Notes: generated from the letters alone by a model not told the origin. A DNA stretch of 64,000 nt from Ferrimicrobium sp. (GCF_027364955.1 NZ_DAHXOI010000003.1:1-64000); one strand, 5' to 3'; counted from the stretch's first letter, positions 44,728 to 54,367 are shown. Numbers and translations are program-made.

Positions 44728-45945
44728 TTATTTGAGCAATTTGATGATATCAAGCATCGGCAGATAGAGGGCGATGACCATTCCCCCGACCACGGTTCCA
44801 AGCACAACGATGAGAAGAGGTTCGAGCAGCGACGAGAGGGATTCGGTCATCGCCGATACCTCTTGGGAGTAGAATCGAGCGATCTTTTCGAGCATGGTGT
44901 CGAGCGAACCCGACTCCTCCCCCACTGCAATCATCTGTGCCACCATGGGAGGGAAAATCGGGTGGGTCCCGAGTCGTTCAGCGATGCCCTCCCCCTGGGA
45001 AACCCCTCGCTTGGTGTCAAGCGCCGCAGCAGAAACGAGGGAGTTGTTAGCGACCCCACTCGCGATCTCTAGCGAAGGAACGAGCGTCACCCCGCTGCGA
45101 ATCAGCGTTGACAGCGTCGAGGCGAACCGTGCGACGGCATACTTTTGAATCAACACACCAAAGACCGGAAGTTTGAGCACCAACCTGTCCATCATGGCCT
45201 TGCCACGCTTGGTCCGACGCAATCGAACAAATCCGACGACAATTCCTATGTAAAAGATGATCAGCAGCGGGAAAAAGGTGACCGCCAGATGCGAAACGAA
45301 CATCAAGATCCGGGTGGGTAGGGGCAGTTGACTCCCAAGAGAGGTGAAGATGCTCTGGAACGTTGGTACCACGTAGACCAGCATCGCGGTGAGGATCACC
45401 ACGACCAGCACCACAACTGCCGCGGGATAGGTCAATGCGGACTTGATCTTACGCTGAAGCTCCACTCGAGTCTCGAGTGTCTCGGCAGCCCTTGAGAGGA
45501 CTTGATCGAGGGTTCCAGAGACCTCACCGGCCCGGATCATCGCAACAAACAGGGTATCAAACACCTTTGGGAACCCCTCAACCGCCTCAGAGAACGACTT
45601 TCCTGCGGTGATCTCCTGACGAATCGCCGTCACTGCATCGCGCAAGGTGGGGTTGTCCGTCTGCGCTTGGAGAATCGATAGGGCCCGAACAATCGTGATA
45701 CCTGACTCAATCATGGTGGCAAACTGGCGCGCAAAGACCGCGACCTCTGCAAGTTTGACCCGATGCGAGAAGCCAAGATTGACATCGCGTTTGAGCACTG
45801 GCACCCGTTTTGCGTTGACCGAGACCGGCAGCAATCCGAGATCGCGAAGATGCCGGAGCACCGCCTCACGGCTATCAGCATCGATGGCCCCCTGTTTGAC
45901 GTTGCCCTGCGTATCGCGGGCACGATATTCATAGGTTTCGAGCAC
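44728..45945 (-). CDS. pilC: Type IV pilus inner-membrane platform protein PilC
   Basis: A 405-aa type II/IV system F-family protein. An N-terminal YEYRARDTQGNVKQGAIDAD segment leads into two T2SSF domains (VFARQFATMIESGITIVRAL and ARFASTLSTLIRSGVTLVPSL). These are separated by hydrophobic helices, and a final helix LLIVVLGTVVGGMVIALYLP closes the protein. It anchors the assembly ATPases at the membrane. The GTG at 45945 lies inside the pilT 3' end (overlap 17 bp). The longer open frame reads through pilT sequence and is rejected. Last gene of pilB-pilT-pilC. Confidence 0.92.
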   Translation of the reverse strand: MLETYEYRARDTQGNVKQGAIDADSREAVLRHLRDLGLLPVSVNAKRVPVLKRDVNLGFSHRVKLAEVAVFARQFATMIESGITIVRALSILQAQTDNPTLRDAVTAIRQEITAGKSFSEAVEGFPKVFDTLFVAMIRAGEVSGTLDQVLSRAAETLETRVELQRKIKSALTYPAAVVVLVVVILTAMLVYVVPTFQSIFTSLGSQLPLPTRILMFVSHLAVTFFPLLIIFYIGIVVGFVRLRRTKRGKAMMDRLVLKLPVFGVLIQKYAVARFASTLSTLIRSGVTLVPSLEIASGVANNSLVSAAALDTKRGVSQGEGIAERLGTHPIFPPMVAQMIAVGEESGSLDTMLEKIARFYSQEVSAMTESLSSLLEPLLIVVLGTVVGGMVIALYLPMLDIIKLLK

Positions 45946-47026
45946 CGAGTCCCCCCATCGCTTCATAGAGTTCCCGCTGATTCGTCGTGGCGAGCAGTGC
46001 TGCCTCTCGTGAAATGTGACCAAGCTTGACCAATCGAATGAGCGCGGAGTCCATCGTCTGCATACCCATCTGTGCGCTCGACTGCATGATCGAATAGAGT
46101 TGGTGGCTCTTGGCCTCGCGCACGACGTTTCGAACCGCTGAGGTTGCAATAAGTACCTCAACTGCGACCGCACGACCAGGCTGGTCGCAGCGTGGGATCA
46201 GTTGTTGCGTCAGGATCGCTTGCAGTGATGCAGCGAGTTGCACACGAATCTGTGCTTGCTGGAAGGAGGGGAAGACGTCGATCATGCGATCGATCGCCTG
46301 GGGTGCATCCTGGGTGTGTAGCGTGGCAAAGACAAGGTGGCCCGTCTCGGCCGCGGTAATGGCCGCAGCAATGGTCTCAAAGTCCCGCATCTCACCCACC
46401 ATGATGACATCAGGATCCTGTCGCAATACCTGCCGGAGCGCCGTGGCGAAGGCTTTGGTGTCGGTGCCAACCTCACGTTGATTGACGATGGAGCTCCGGT
46501 GGGCGTGCAGGAATTCAATTGGATCTTCAATCGTGACGATATGACGTCGCTGAGTCCGGTTGATAAGGTCAACGATAGCAGCAAGTGTCGTCGACTTACC
46601 CGAACCAGTAGGGCCGGTGACCAAGACCAAGCCTTTAGGAATCTCCGCGAACGTTTTGACGACCGGTGGCAGCTCAAGCGTCTCAAGGGGAGGTATCTGA
46701 TGCGGGATCACTCGAAAAACCGCTCCGATACTAGAGCGTTGTCGGAAGAGGTTGAGGCGGAACCGACCCAGGCCCCGCAACGAGTAAGCGAGATCAAGCT
46801 CCCACGATTCCTCAAAGCGCTCACGCTGTGCTTGGGTGAGGATTGCATAGACGCCATCACGGATCGTCTCAGGGTCAAGTTCAGGTGTACCCTCAATCTC
46901 GCGTAGCGCACCGTAGACACGGATCAGAGGACGTGCCCCGACCGAGAGGTGAAGATCGCTCCCCCGGGCGGCGACTAACTCCCTGAGGAGAGCGTCGATG
47001 GATAATTTATCTTGGGTCTCTAACAC
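45929..47026 (-). CDS. pilT: Twitching motility/pilus retraction ATPase PilT
   Basis: A 365-aa hexameric ATPase that depolymerises type IV pili. An N-terminal PAS-like part has GSDLHLSVGARPLIRVYG. The Walker A is VTGPTGSGKSTTLAAIVD, the Asp box IVTIEDPIEFLH, Walker B PDVIMVGEMRD and the His box TGHLVFATLHTQDA. AIRNLIRE-type C-terminal signal reads AVRNVVREAKSHQLYSIMQS. Full length for the family. Lies 31 bp after pilB and overlaps pilC. Confidence 0.93.
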   Translation of the reverse strand: MLETQDKLSIDALLRELVAARGSDLHLSVGARPLIRVYGALREIEGTPELDPETIRDGVYAILTQAQRERFEESWELDLAYSLRGLGRFRLNLFRQRSSIGAVFRVIPHQIPPLETLELPPVVKTFAEIPKGLVLVTGPTGSGKSTTLAAIVDLINRTQRRHIVTIEDPIEFLHAHRSSIVNQREVGTDTKAFATALRQVLRQDPDVIMVGEMRDFETIAAAITAAETGHLVFATLHTQDAPQAIDRMIDVFPSFQQAQIRVQLAASLQAILTQQLIPRCDQPGRAVAVEVLIATSAVRNVVREAKSHQLYSIMQSSAQMGMQTMDSALIRLVKLGHISREAALLATTNQRELYEAMGGLGARNL

Positions 47027-47057
47027 CTGGAGGCACCCTTTCTTGCATTGGCATTCA

Positions 47058-48764
47058 TCAAATCAGGACTCTCAATATCTCTTCTATCGAAGTAACTCCT
47101 TGTAATACTTGAACCAAACCAGCTTGGCGCAGGGTGATGAACCCCTGTGCCGCAGCCAGCCGGTGAAGCTCCTCCATTGGTGCGCGTGCGGCGATCGCTC
47201 TCCCTAGCGGCTCTGTGATCTCAAGCAATTCATGCAAGGCGACACGACCGAAATAACCGGTCCGTGAACAGCGCTCGCACCCCTTGGTATCGGCTCGATA
47301 GAGTGCGAAGGCCTCCTCCTTCGCCGGAGCGCCAAAGCCGAGTTCTTGCAGACCTTCGCGGGTGATCGAGGAGGGAATGCGGCAGTTGAGACAGAGCCGT
47401 CGGGCAAGACGCTGCCCCACAACCGCGGTAAGGGCAGATGCGACAAGATAGGGTTCCACCCCCATCTCAAAGAGCCTGGTCGGTGTGGAGAGTGCATCGT
47501 TGGTGTGGAGTGAGGTGAGAACAAGGTGACCAGTGAGCGCCGACTCGATCGCGATCTCCGCCGTCTCGCGGTCACGCACCTCTCCCACCAAGATGATGTC
47601 CGGGTCTGCACGGAGGATCGATCGAAGGGCTGACGAAAAGGTGACGCCTGCAGCAGGGTTTACCTGCATTTGCGCGATGCCACTCAACTGGTACTCCACC
47701 GGATCCTCGACCGTGATGATATTGGTCTCCACCCGGTTCAGCCGGTTGAGGGTTGCGTACAACGTCGTTGACTTACCCGAACCAGTGGGACCAGTGATGA
47801 GAATCGTACCCCAAGGCTGATCGGTCAGCCGATCATAGAGACGACGAACATCAGGCAGGAATCCGAGATCCTCCAGATCGAGCCGAGCGGTACCAGTGTC
47901 GAGTACCCGGATGACGACCTTTTCACCGAGATAGGTCGGGAGGGTCGCCACCCGGAGATCCACCTTCTGGCCTTCGATGCCCACACTGAAGCGTCCATCC
48001 TGGGGTCGTCGTCGCTCCGATATATCGAGGCCAGCGAGAATCTTGATGCGGGTCATGAGTTTTGCATGAACATTGACATTCAGCCGACCCACTTCGTGCA
48101 ACACCCCATCGATGCGGAAGCGAATCCGAATGGCCCCATTGATGGGTTCGACGTGGATGTCCGATGCTCTATCGAGCACAGCTTGGGAGATCATCTGATT
48201 GACGAGCGAGACGATGGGGCCATCCTCGACAACGTCCGCGATATCAGGCTTCGCGACCTCTTTTCTTTCCTCGGCTTGCTCGGAGAGATCAAATTGCTCT
48301 TTAAGATTCAGCTGTGAACGCTCAATGGTGGCAAGCAGCTGCGAATAGGTCACCACCACCAGATGGAGATCACGTCGCAAGACTGTTTTGAGATCATCCT
48401 TGGCAACGACATCGGTCGGATCTACCATTGCTACCATAATGGAGCTGGACTCCTCACGAATCGGGAGGGCAAGATAGCGGCGTGCAGCCCGCGAGGGCAA
48501 AAGAGCGACGACATCTGGATCGAAGGTGAGGCCGTTCAGGTCAAGCTCCTCGACGCCATAACGTTCGGAGAGAAAGTGACATAGCGCTCCTTCATCGACC
48601 AGCCGGCCCTCCACTAAGGCCCTGATCAACGATCGCTGCTCGTCTTTGGTTAGTAAGAGCTGTCGAAGTGTATCCTCCGCTACAAGACCTGCGTTCACCA
48701 GCCCGCGAGCAAGGGAAGAGAGCTCAGGGATCGTGAAGGTACGCTGTGCCTCGGGCTCGCTCAT
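47058..48764 (-). CDS. pilB: Type IV pilus assembly ATPase PilB
   Basis: A 568-aa GspE/PilB ATPase powering pilus extension. The N-terminal MshEN/T2SSE_N region (about 10-160) precedes LVNQMISQAVLDRASDIHVE. Walker A is ITGPTGSGKSTTLYATLN, then VEDPVEYQLSGIAQ, Walker B PDIILVGEVRD and LTSLHTNDA. A four-Cys zinc knuckle (CLNC...CERCSRTGYFGR) follows. ATG 48764 or 48770 are both possible; the open frame continues to a GTG at 48827 without family similarity. First gene of pilB-pilT-pilC. No pilin, peptidase or pilMNO gene is in the window. Confidence 0.92.
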   Translation of the reverse strand: MSEPEAQRTFTIPELSSLARGLVNAGLVAEDTLRQLLLTKDEQRSLIRALVEGRLVDEGALCHFLSERYGVEELDLNGLTFDPDVVALLPSRAARRYLALPIREESSSIMVAMVDPTDVVAKDDLKTVLRRDLHLVVVTYSQLLATIERSQLNLKEQFDLSEQAEERKEVAKPDIADVVEDGPIVSLVNQMISQAVLDRASDIHVEPINGAIRIRFRIDGVLHEVGRLNVNVHAKLMTRIKILAGLDISERRRPQDGRFSVGIEGQKVDLRVATLPTYLGEKVVIRVLDTGTARLDLEDLGFLPDVRRLYDRLTDQPWGTILITGPTGSGKSTTLYATLNRLNRVETNIITVEDPVEYQLSGIAQMQVNPAAGVTFSSALRSILRADPDIILVGEVRDRETAEIAIESALTGHLVLTSLHTNDALSTPTRLFEMGVEPYLVASALTAVVGQRLARRLCLNCRIPSSITREGLQELGFGAPAKEEAFALYRADTKGCERCSRTGYFGRVALHELLEITEPLGRAIAARAPMEELHRLAAAQGFITLRQAGLVQVLQGVTSIEEILRVLI

Positions 48765-48827
48765 ATCCATGGCATCGGCTGAAAACCTGCTCAACCCAAG
48801 TTTCAGCTGCTGCGGCCAATAGGTCAC

Positions 48828-49267
48828 CCTCTGAACACATGCTGCCCTATCTCGATCGAATCAGAGGCACCAACCAGTGCGCAACCAAGACACTCCTACA
48901 TGCTGCACGCCGCCATGAGCATGCCGTTGGAAGTGGAACTACTCACGATACTTGACACGGGTCTCTCTTAGAACAACGAGACTAGAGGTATGCAGAAACG
49001 TCAAGAAGACAAAACCAGGAGAGAGAGGATTCGTCGACGCTTTTGACGACGAATGCACAAAGACTCGTTGAGAGCGGAAACTTGCTCTTGAGGCAAGTGG
49101 GGAGGATCTTGGTATCTCAAAGGCCACGCTTTCGAAGAAGGATAGGCAAAGCTCGCAAGGAGCGGAGAAAGGGGGGTGGGGCACTCCGCAATTTTGATCG
49201 TCCGATGGTTGACTAACGGTCATGGTCGCCGGTTGAGCTCGACGTCGAGCCAGGTAGATCCGAATCC
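48828..49267. other. Intergenic region with several hairpins, downstream of aroE and upstream of pilB
   Basis: No gene recognised. Structures seen: ATTCGTCG/CGACGAAT around 49031-49056, ACTTGC/GCAAGT near 49080, and the perfect palindrome GCTCGACGTCGAGC (49237-49250) about 18 bp past the aroE stop. The last could end the long minus-strand operon. The rest may hold the pilB promoter. Confidence 0.4.
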
Positions 49268-50113
49268 CTATGCTGGTACCCCAGAGTGGAGTGCGTCCAT
49301 CAACACCGTGAGGTCAGGTAGCACACCATAGAAGAGTTCAAAGGCAATCCTCGCTTGAGCGGCCAACATCGAGCGACCATCAAAAGCGTGCATACCCAGG
49401 CGTCGGGCCGCTTGCATGAGGGGTGTCGTCGTTGGCTCATAGACCATGTCATAGACGACCGGAGACCCTTTGAGACCCGCGAGGTCGATCGGAACATGGC
49501 CCTCCACACCAGCACCCTTCATACCAACAACCGTTCCGTTGATGACCAGGTCGACCGACAGGTCACGTGTATCTTCACAGATTCTTATTGGACCCGCGAA
49601 GGATTGGACCAACACCTGTGCCCGCACAGTACTTCGATTAGCAAGCCAGACCTCACCCGCTCCAGCGGTGAGCATCGCAAAGACGGCGGCCCGTGCAGCG
49701 CCGCCAGCTCCCAGGATGAGCACCCGCTGGCCAGATGGCTCAAAACCTACGACTGTCCGTAACGCCTCCAGGAGACCGCGGGCGTCGGTGTTGTAACCGA
49801 CCATAGAACCCTGAGAAAAGAGTACGGTATTGGCTGCCCCGATACTCTGGACCTCTTCGGTTACCCGATCAAGGAGGGGAAGCACCTCTACCTTCAGTGG
49901 AGCCGTGAGGTTTGCACCTTTGAACCCAAGTATCTGTAACGCTCGCAGGACGTCTGCAAGTTGTGGAGATGAGGTCCGAAACGCAAGGTAGTCACCAGCA
50001 AGTCCGCTCCCGGCAAGAGCAGCGAGGTGGAGTCGGGGTGACAAGCTCTGGGCGATCGGATCACCGAGCACGCAGGCCAATGGCACACTCGGTTGGCTGA
50101 CCGTACTGCTCAC
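49268..50113 (-). CDS. aroE: Shikimate dehydrogenase
   Basis: A 281-aa enzyme that reduces 3-dehydroshikimate to shikimate with NADPH in aromatic amino acid synthesis. LGDPIAQSLSPRLHLAAL contains the shikimate-binding S-x-S region. NLTAPLKVEVLP holds the catalytic Lys, VGYNTDARG the partner Asp and VLILGAGGAARAAVFAM the nucleotide fold. ANRSTVRAQ comes in place of NRT. The GTG at 50113 overlaps the mltG stop (GTGA), so I prefer it to the longer frame starting at 50212. Last gene of the mltG-aroE end of the operon. Confidence 0.9.
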   Translation of the reverse strand: MSSTVSQPSVPLACVLGDPIAQSLSPRLHLAALAGSGLAGDYLAFRTSSPQLADVLRALQILGFKGANLTAPLKVEVLPLLDRVTEEVQSIGAANTVLFSQGSMVGYNTDARGLLEALRTVVGFEPSGQRVLILGAGGAARAAVFAMLTAGAGEVWLANRSTVRAQVLVQSFAGPIRICEDTRDLSVDLVINGTVVGMKGAGVEGHVPIDLAGLKGSPVVYDMVYEPTTTPLMQAARRLGMHAFDGRSMLAAQARIAFELFYGVLPDLTVLMDALHSGVPA

Positions 50114-51117
50114 GACTGCTCTCCGTAACGCGCGATCGCCGCCTGCTGCTGAGCAAAGGTATCGTAAAACGACAGATGTCGATGCCCTCGAAGGGCAACG
50201 AAGTATAGCCACGACCCGCGCGCCGGATGGAGAACGTTTGAGATGCCCGCAGCATCGACTGCTCCGATTGGTCCAGGAGGCAGACCCACGTGGGTATAGG
50301 TGTTGTAAGCCGACGCATCCTGCAGCTGCGCACCGGTGATAGGGTTCGAATAGTTAGCGGTCGCAAAGCGAACTGTCGAGTCCATCTCGAGTGGCATGCC
50401 TGCGGCAAGCCGGTTGAAAATAACCCGGGCAACCTTTGCATACCCCACCGGTGTGTTGGCCTCCCGCTCTGCAATCGAGGCCGCCACGATCACCTGATTC
50501 GCCGTGAGTGAGTGGTATCTTCCTGTGGGCGAGAGTCCGACCGTCTCAAACTCCTGGGTCGAGCGATCCAACATCTGTTGGATAAGCTCCTTGGGTGTTC
50601 CAAGTGGGTCGACAAAGTAGGTATCGGGATAGAGCAGTCCCTCCAAGCTCGAGGCTGTCGCAAGGAACGGAGAATGAAAGGCACGCAAATCGCTGGCTTG
50701 ACGCAGGAAACTTGCTCCTGAGAGGCCTTCTCCCGGTAAGCCCTTTAATTCCGCCGCTATAGCGTTGACAGTCATGCCGGGCAATACGGTGATCTTCAAC
50801 GAGGAAGGACCACCGGTAAGGATGCCTAGCGTTTTGGCGTACCCCTCATTGGTGCGTAAGAAGTAGACACCAGCGTCAATCACGCCGACACCTTTAATCT
50901 CTGCATACGTCTTGAAGAGGAGTGGGGAACGCACTACCCTTGCATCCCCGAGCTGATCAAAGATAGCATTCACAGACTCTCCCGGAGCCACTACCACCGC
51001 CACTGAATGCCCGTGTGGGCTCGGTCGCGACTCAAGGTAATAACTGATTCCCACCACGCTAACTGCGATCAAGACGACGGCGACGCCCGCCCAAAGTACC
51101 TGACGGAACCTATGCAT
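50110..51117 (-). CDS. mltG: Endolytic murein transglycosylase MltG (YceG)
   Basis: A 335-aa membrane-anchored enzyme that cuts nascent peptidoglycan strands. A single N-terminal helix (VLWAGVAVVLIAVSVVGI) is followed by a LysM-like part (VVVAPGESVNAIFDQL) and the YceG domain. The catalytic Glu217 is in VAASIAEREANTP. LYPDTYFV and YNTYTHVGLPPGPI are further family motifs. The start codon ATG (51115-51117) and its upstream region lie within a 16-bp tandem repeat, and the ribosome binding site is weak. It overlaps aroE by 4 bp and follows ruvX. Confidence 0.92.
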   Translation of the reverse strand: MHRFRQVLWAGVAVVLIAVSVVGISYYLESRPSPHGHSVAVVVAPGESVNAIFDQLGDARVVRSPLLFKTYAEIKGVGVIDAGVYFLRTNEGYAKTLGILTGGPSSLKITVLPGMTVNAIAAELKGLPGEGLSGASFLRQASDLRAFHSPFLATASSLEGLLYPDTYFVDPLGTPKELIQQMLDRSTQEFETVGLSPTGRYHSLTANQVIVAASIAEREANTPVGYAKVARVIFNRLAAGMPLEMDSTVRFATANYSNPITGAQLQDASAYNTYTHVGLPPGPIGAVDAAGISNVLHPARGSWLYFVALRGHRHLSFYDTFAQQQAAIARYGEQS

Positions 51118-51166
51118 GGCCCAACTTATGCATGGCCCAACCTATGCATGGCCCAACCTATGCATG
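51110..51166. repeat. 16-bp tandem repeat spanning the mltG start codon
   Basis: CTATGCATGGCCCAAC occurs at 51110-51125 and 51142-51157, with TTATGCATGGCCCAAC at 51126-51141 and a 9-bp partial unit to 51166. On the minus strand each unit offers an ATG. The array runs from the ruvX stop codon to the first codons of mltG. Confidence 0.95.
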
Positions 51167-51562
51167 ATTGGACCCATCAAGATAGCGCTGGAGGATATCA
51201 GCGGCAGCGAGATCGTCGACTCGACCGCGCTGGTCGCGGGTCGAGACCCCAGCCTCTCCCAACGCGCGCTCCACCCCGCGGCTCGAGAAGCGCTCGTCCA
51301 CCTCGACAATAGGCGTTTTGAACAACGGCTGTAGTTGCTCGATGAAACGTCGGGCCATGCGGGTGCTCTCGGTCTCTGCACCTGCGAGGGAGAGCGGTAC
51401 GCCGACGACAGCCATCTCCACATTGTACTCAGCAACAATCTGTCGGACATGATCTTGCCAACCGGCGGCGCGAGGAATCACTGCTAGTGGGAAACCAGCT
51501 CCGTCGACACTCAGTGCAATCCCGATCCGACGAAGACCAGGATCAAATCCAGCGATCCTCAT
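51158..51562 (-). CDS. ruvX: Putative pre-16S rRNA nuclease / Holliday junction resolvase-like YqgF
   Basis: A 134-aa RNase H-fold protein. MRIAGFDPGLRRIGIALS carries the first catalytic Asp, VVGVPLSLAG is the central strand and VEVDERFSSRGVERAL contains the conserved DER. VDDLAAADILQRYL carries the last Asp. The family matures the 16S rRNA 5' end. Its start overlaps the alaS stop by 4 bp, the usual alaS-ruvX-mltG-aroE order in Actinobacteria. Confidence 0.9.
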   Translation of the reverse strand: MRIAGFDPGLRRIGIALSVDGAGFPLAVIPRAAGWQDHVRQIVAEYNVEMAVVGVPLSLAGAETESTRMARRFIEQLQPLFKTPIVEVDERFSSRGVERALGEAGVSTRDQRGRVDDLAAADILQRYLDGSNHA

Positions 51563-54126
51563 TGTTGGGAATCAAACCCGTTACGGAGCTCCTCGAGTGC
51601 TCGATCCAACTGATCGACCAGACGGCCACCCGAAAGTGCAAGTTCACGCTGAGGACCGACGCGGCCACCGACGGCCTGAGCAAGCGGCGCAAGCACCTCG
51701 CTCGCATTGAGCACAGTAGAATCTGCTACCGTCGCCACTAAGGCCACCTTTGCCTCCCGCACGCTCGCCAAGACAACGACCTCGGCATCGGTACGATTGC
51801 GCAACTCAAGGGCAACAAAGCGCAACTCCTGCGCGGACAGACCATCAAGTCGTTCAATCAGCACCCGGGAAGGGTGTTGTGCTGCGACGGTGCGAGCGAG
51901 TGCGCGTAGCTCTTCTTGACGCATGGCTGCGATCTGTGTCTCAAGCTCTCTACTCTTCACAACTAAGGATTCGATACGTTCAGCAAGCGCTTCACGCCCT
52001 CCGGGTAGGATACTCTTGATCGTATCGAGTTGACGTTCCAGCGCATGCACTGCATCGAGGGCTGCTAGCTGGGTGACCGCCTCAATCCTTCGGGTGTTCG
52101 CACCAATGGAACCCTCTGATAGAACCTTGAAAAGCCCAATCTCACCGAGCGAACCAACGTGGGTGCCACCACAGAGTTCCACCGAGTGCGCGCCCGCGTG
52201 GACCACGCGAACAACGTCTTGATATTGATCGCCAAAAAAGGCGATGGCGCCTTCGTTGACGGCAGTTGTTTTATCTTTGATCTCCGTTACCACCGTGTCG
52301 GCAGTCACCACCTGCTCCATAATGAGCTGTTCAATTCGCTCTATCTCCTCGGCAGTGAGCGATGACCAGTGGGTGAAGTCAAAGCGCAGCCGCTCTGGTG
52401 CAACCAATGACCCCTGTTGCGCTACGTGCTCGCCAAGCACCTCGCGGAGCGCCCACTGCAACAGATGAGTAGCGGTATGATTTGCTCGGATTTGAGCGCG
52501 CCTCGCTCGATCGACCACGAGCTCGAGCGAGGTACCCACCACGGGCTCGCCCTCCACGAGCTCAATCCAGTGACGAACGACGCCCTGTACTGGCTGATCA
52601 GTATTCACAACCTTGGCACGGAAACCTGCGGTGCCGATCCAACCCGTGTCGCCCACCTGTCCACCACCCTCAGGATAGAAGGGGGTGCGATCCAAATACA
52701 GTGCGAGTCCCGTTGCCTCTTGCTCCACAAACTGGATTTCGCCAACCGCCTCTTCGACCTCGTAACCAAGGAACTCAGTCTTGCCGTGTGTTTCGAGGAC
52801 CCATAGCGCGCCCGTTACCTGTTCGCTCATGGCTTCATCACCAAGGCCAGCCTGGCGCGAGCGATGTCGCTGTTGGGCCATGGCAGCGTGGAAGCCATCG
52901 AGATCAACCTCGACACCGCGGTCAGCCGCTATCTCGGTCGTTAGTTCGATCGGCACTCCGAAGGTATCATGAAGACGAAAGGCAACGTCTCCGGCGACCT
53001 TGCCACCACTGATTGCCGTCTCGAGAATAGGTGCACCAATCGTTAGCGTCTGCTCAAACCTCGCCTCCTCTCGGGTGCCGAGCTCGAGAATCCGTTCCCG
53101 CCGCTCGATCAGCTCAGGGTAGGCCTCCCCCATGGCTTCAATGACTCCGTTGACGAGACGCGCAACTACCTCGTGGCGTGCACCAAGGAGCTGCGAACGC
53201 AGGACCAGGCGACGAATAATTCGTCGCAGTACATATCCTCTACCTTCATTGGTGGGTACCACCCCATCGGCGAGAAGAAAGGTCATCGCGCGCGAGTGGT
53301 CTGCAATAATGCGGAGTCCAACATCCTGTCGGTGCTCGACGCCATAGGTCCGACCCGTCAACGACTCCGCCTCTTGGAGAATAGGGTACACAAGATCAGT
53401 CTCAAAGACCGAAGGTCGGCCCTGGAGGATAGGGACGATGCGCTCAAGGCCAGCCCCCGTATCGATGCAGGGCTTGGGTAGCGGCACAAGGCCACCATCT
53501 GCTTGCTGCTCAAACTGCATAAAGACGAGATTCCAGATCTCTAGGAACCGCTCATCCGATCCATATGCTGGCCCACCATCGGCACCGTACTCGCTTCCCT
53601 TGTCATAGTAGATCTCAGAGCACGGGCCACAGGGACCAGTGTCCCCCATCTGCCACCAGTTGTCCTCCTCCAACCTCTGAATGCGAATCGGGTCAACCCC
53701 AATGACATCACGCCAGATCTCAGCGGCCTCATCATCACTGGTATGTACCGTTACCCACAGCCGATCGGGTTCTAAACCCAGGACATTGGTCACGAGCTCC
53801 CAGGCGTAGGGAATGGCCTGTTCTTTGAAATAATCACCAAACGAGAAGTTCCCCAGCATCTCAAAGAAGGTGAGGTGACGAAGTGTCTGGCCGATCTGAT
53901 CGAGATCGTTGTGCTTTCCGCCGGCACGCATACATTTTTGGATACTTGTCGCTCGCGGATACGGAGCTGGCTCCTCGCCCAAGAAATATCGCTTAAACGG
54001 GACCATCCCTGCCACGGTAAACAACACCGTCCGATCAAAGGGGATCAGGCTGGCCGATGGCACCGGGGTGTGGCCACGCTCGACAAAGAAGTCGCGAAAC
54101 GCGCGTCGCAGTTCATTAGAGTCCAT
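51559..54126 (-). CDS. alaS: Alanyl-tRNA synthetase
   Basis: An 855-aa class II synthetase. Motif 1 region TVAGMVPFKRYFLGEEP, the motif 2 region with THLRHLTFFEMLGNFSFGDYF-like sequence, and motif 3 GAGLERI are present. The editing domain has HTATHLLQWALREVLG (HxxxH) and CGGTHVGSLGEIG (CxxxH). A C-terminal DHHA1 part ends with GGRVGPQRELALSGG. Length is normal. It overlaps the start of ruvX and follows a small protein gene whose 3' end it overlaps by 11 bp. Confidence 0.95.
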   Translation of the reverse strand: MDSNELRRAFRDFFVERGHTPVPSASLIPFDRTVLFTVAGMVPFKRYFLGEEPAPYPRATSIQKCMRAGGKHNDLDQIGQTLRHLTFFEMLGNFSFGDYFKEQAIPYAWELVTNVLGLEPDRLWVTVHTSDDEAAEIWRDVIGVDPIRIQRLEEDNWWQMGDTGPCGPCSEIYYDKGSEYGADGGPAYGSDERFLEIWNLVFMQFEQQADGGLVPLPKPCIDTGAGLERIVPILQGRPSVFETDLVYPILQEAESLTGRTYGVEHRQDVGLRIIADHSRAMTFLLADGVVPTNEGRGYVLRRIIRRLVLRSQLLGARHEVVARLVNGVIEAMGEAYPELIERRERILELGTREEARFEQTLTIGAPILETAISGGKVAGDVAFRLHDTFGVPIELTTEIAADRGVEVDLDGFHAAMAQQRHRSRQAGLGDEAMSEQVTGALWVLETHGKTEFLGYEVEEAVGEIQFVEQEATGLALYLDRTPFYPEGGGQVGDTGWIGTAGFRAKVVNTDQPVQGVVRHWIELVEGEPVVGTSLELVVDRARRAQIRANHTATHLLQWALREVLGEHVAQQGSLVAPERLRFDFTHWSSLTAEEIERIEQLIMEQVVTADTVVTEIKDKTTAVNEGAIAFFGDQYQDVVRVVHAGAHSVELCGGTHVGSLGEIGLFKVLSEGSIGANTRRIEAVTQLAALDAVHALERQLDTIKSILPGGREALAERIESLVVKSRELETQIAAMRQEELRALARTVAAQHPSRVLIERLDGLSAQELRFVALELRNRTDAEVVVLASVREAKVALVATVADSTVLNASEVLAPLAQAVGGRVGPQRELALSGGRLVDQLDRALEELRNGFDSQQ

Positions 54127-54367
54127 GAATCTCCCTTACCTCTCCTTCGAGTACACGAGTCTTGCGATCCCGACTGGGCTCATCACGATAGGCCGCAATC
54201 GCTTCTCGAAGTGCCACACGCAAGTCACCCCGCATACGCGCCACCGCATGGCGCGCTGTCCGCTCGAGGGAACGCTCCAGCATCGGATGCGCCAGGGCCC
54301 GCAAGCGGCGCGTACCCATAACTCCCACACCAATCCCTAGTAAGAACCAACGGCCTCGTCGCATCAA
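54116..54367 (-). CDS. Small hypothetical membrane-associated protein in the alaS operon
   Basis: An 83-aa protein with a basic start (MMRRGR), one hydrophobic stretch (WFLLGIGVGVMGTRRL) and a polar helix RMRGDLRVALREAIAAYRDE. Small proteins of this shape are common between a DUF948 gene and alaS in Actinobacteria. It overlaps alaS by 11 bp and the upstream gene by 4 bp. Function unknown. Confidence 0.65.
   Translation of the reverse strand: MMRRGRWFLLGIGVGVMGTRRLRALAHPMLERSLERTARHAVARMRGDLRVALREAIAAYRDEPSRDRKTRVLEGEVREIHGL

Noticed and set aside
48939-49223. 94-aa minus frame between aroE and pilB
   Set aside because: Ser/Pro/Phe-rich chance frame overlapping several hairpins, no ribosome binding site.
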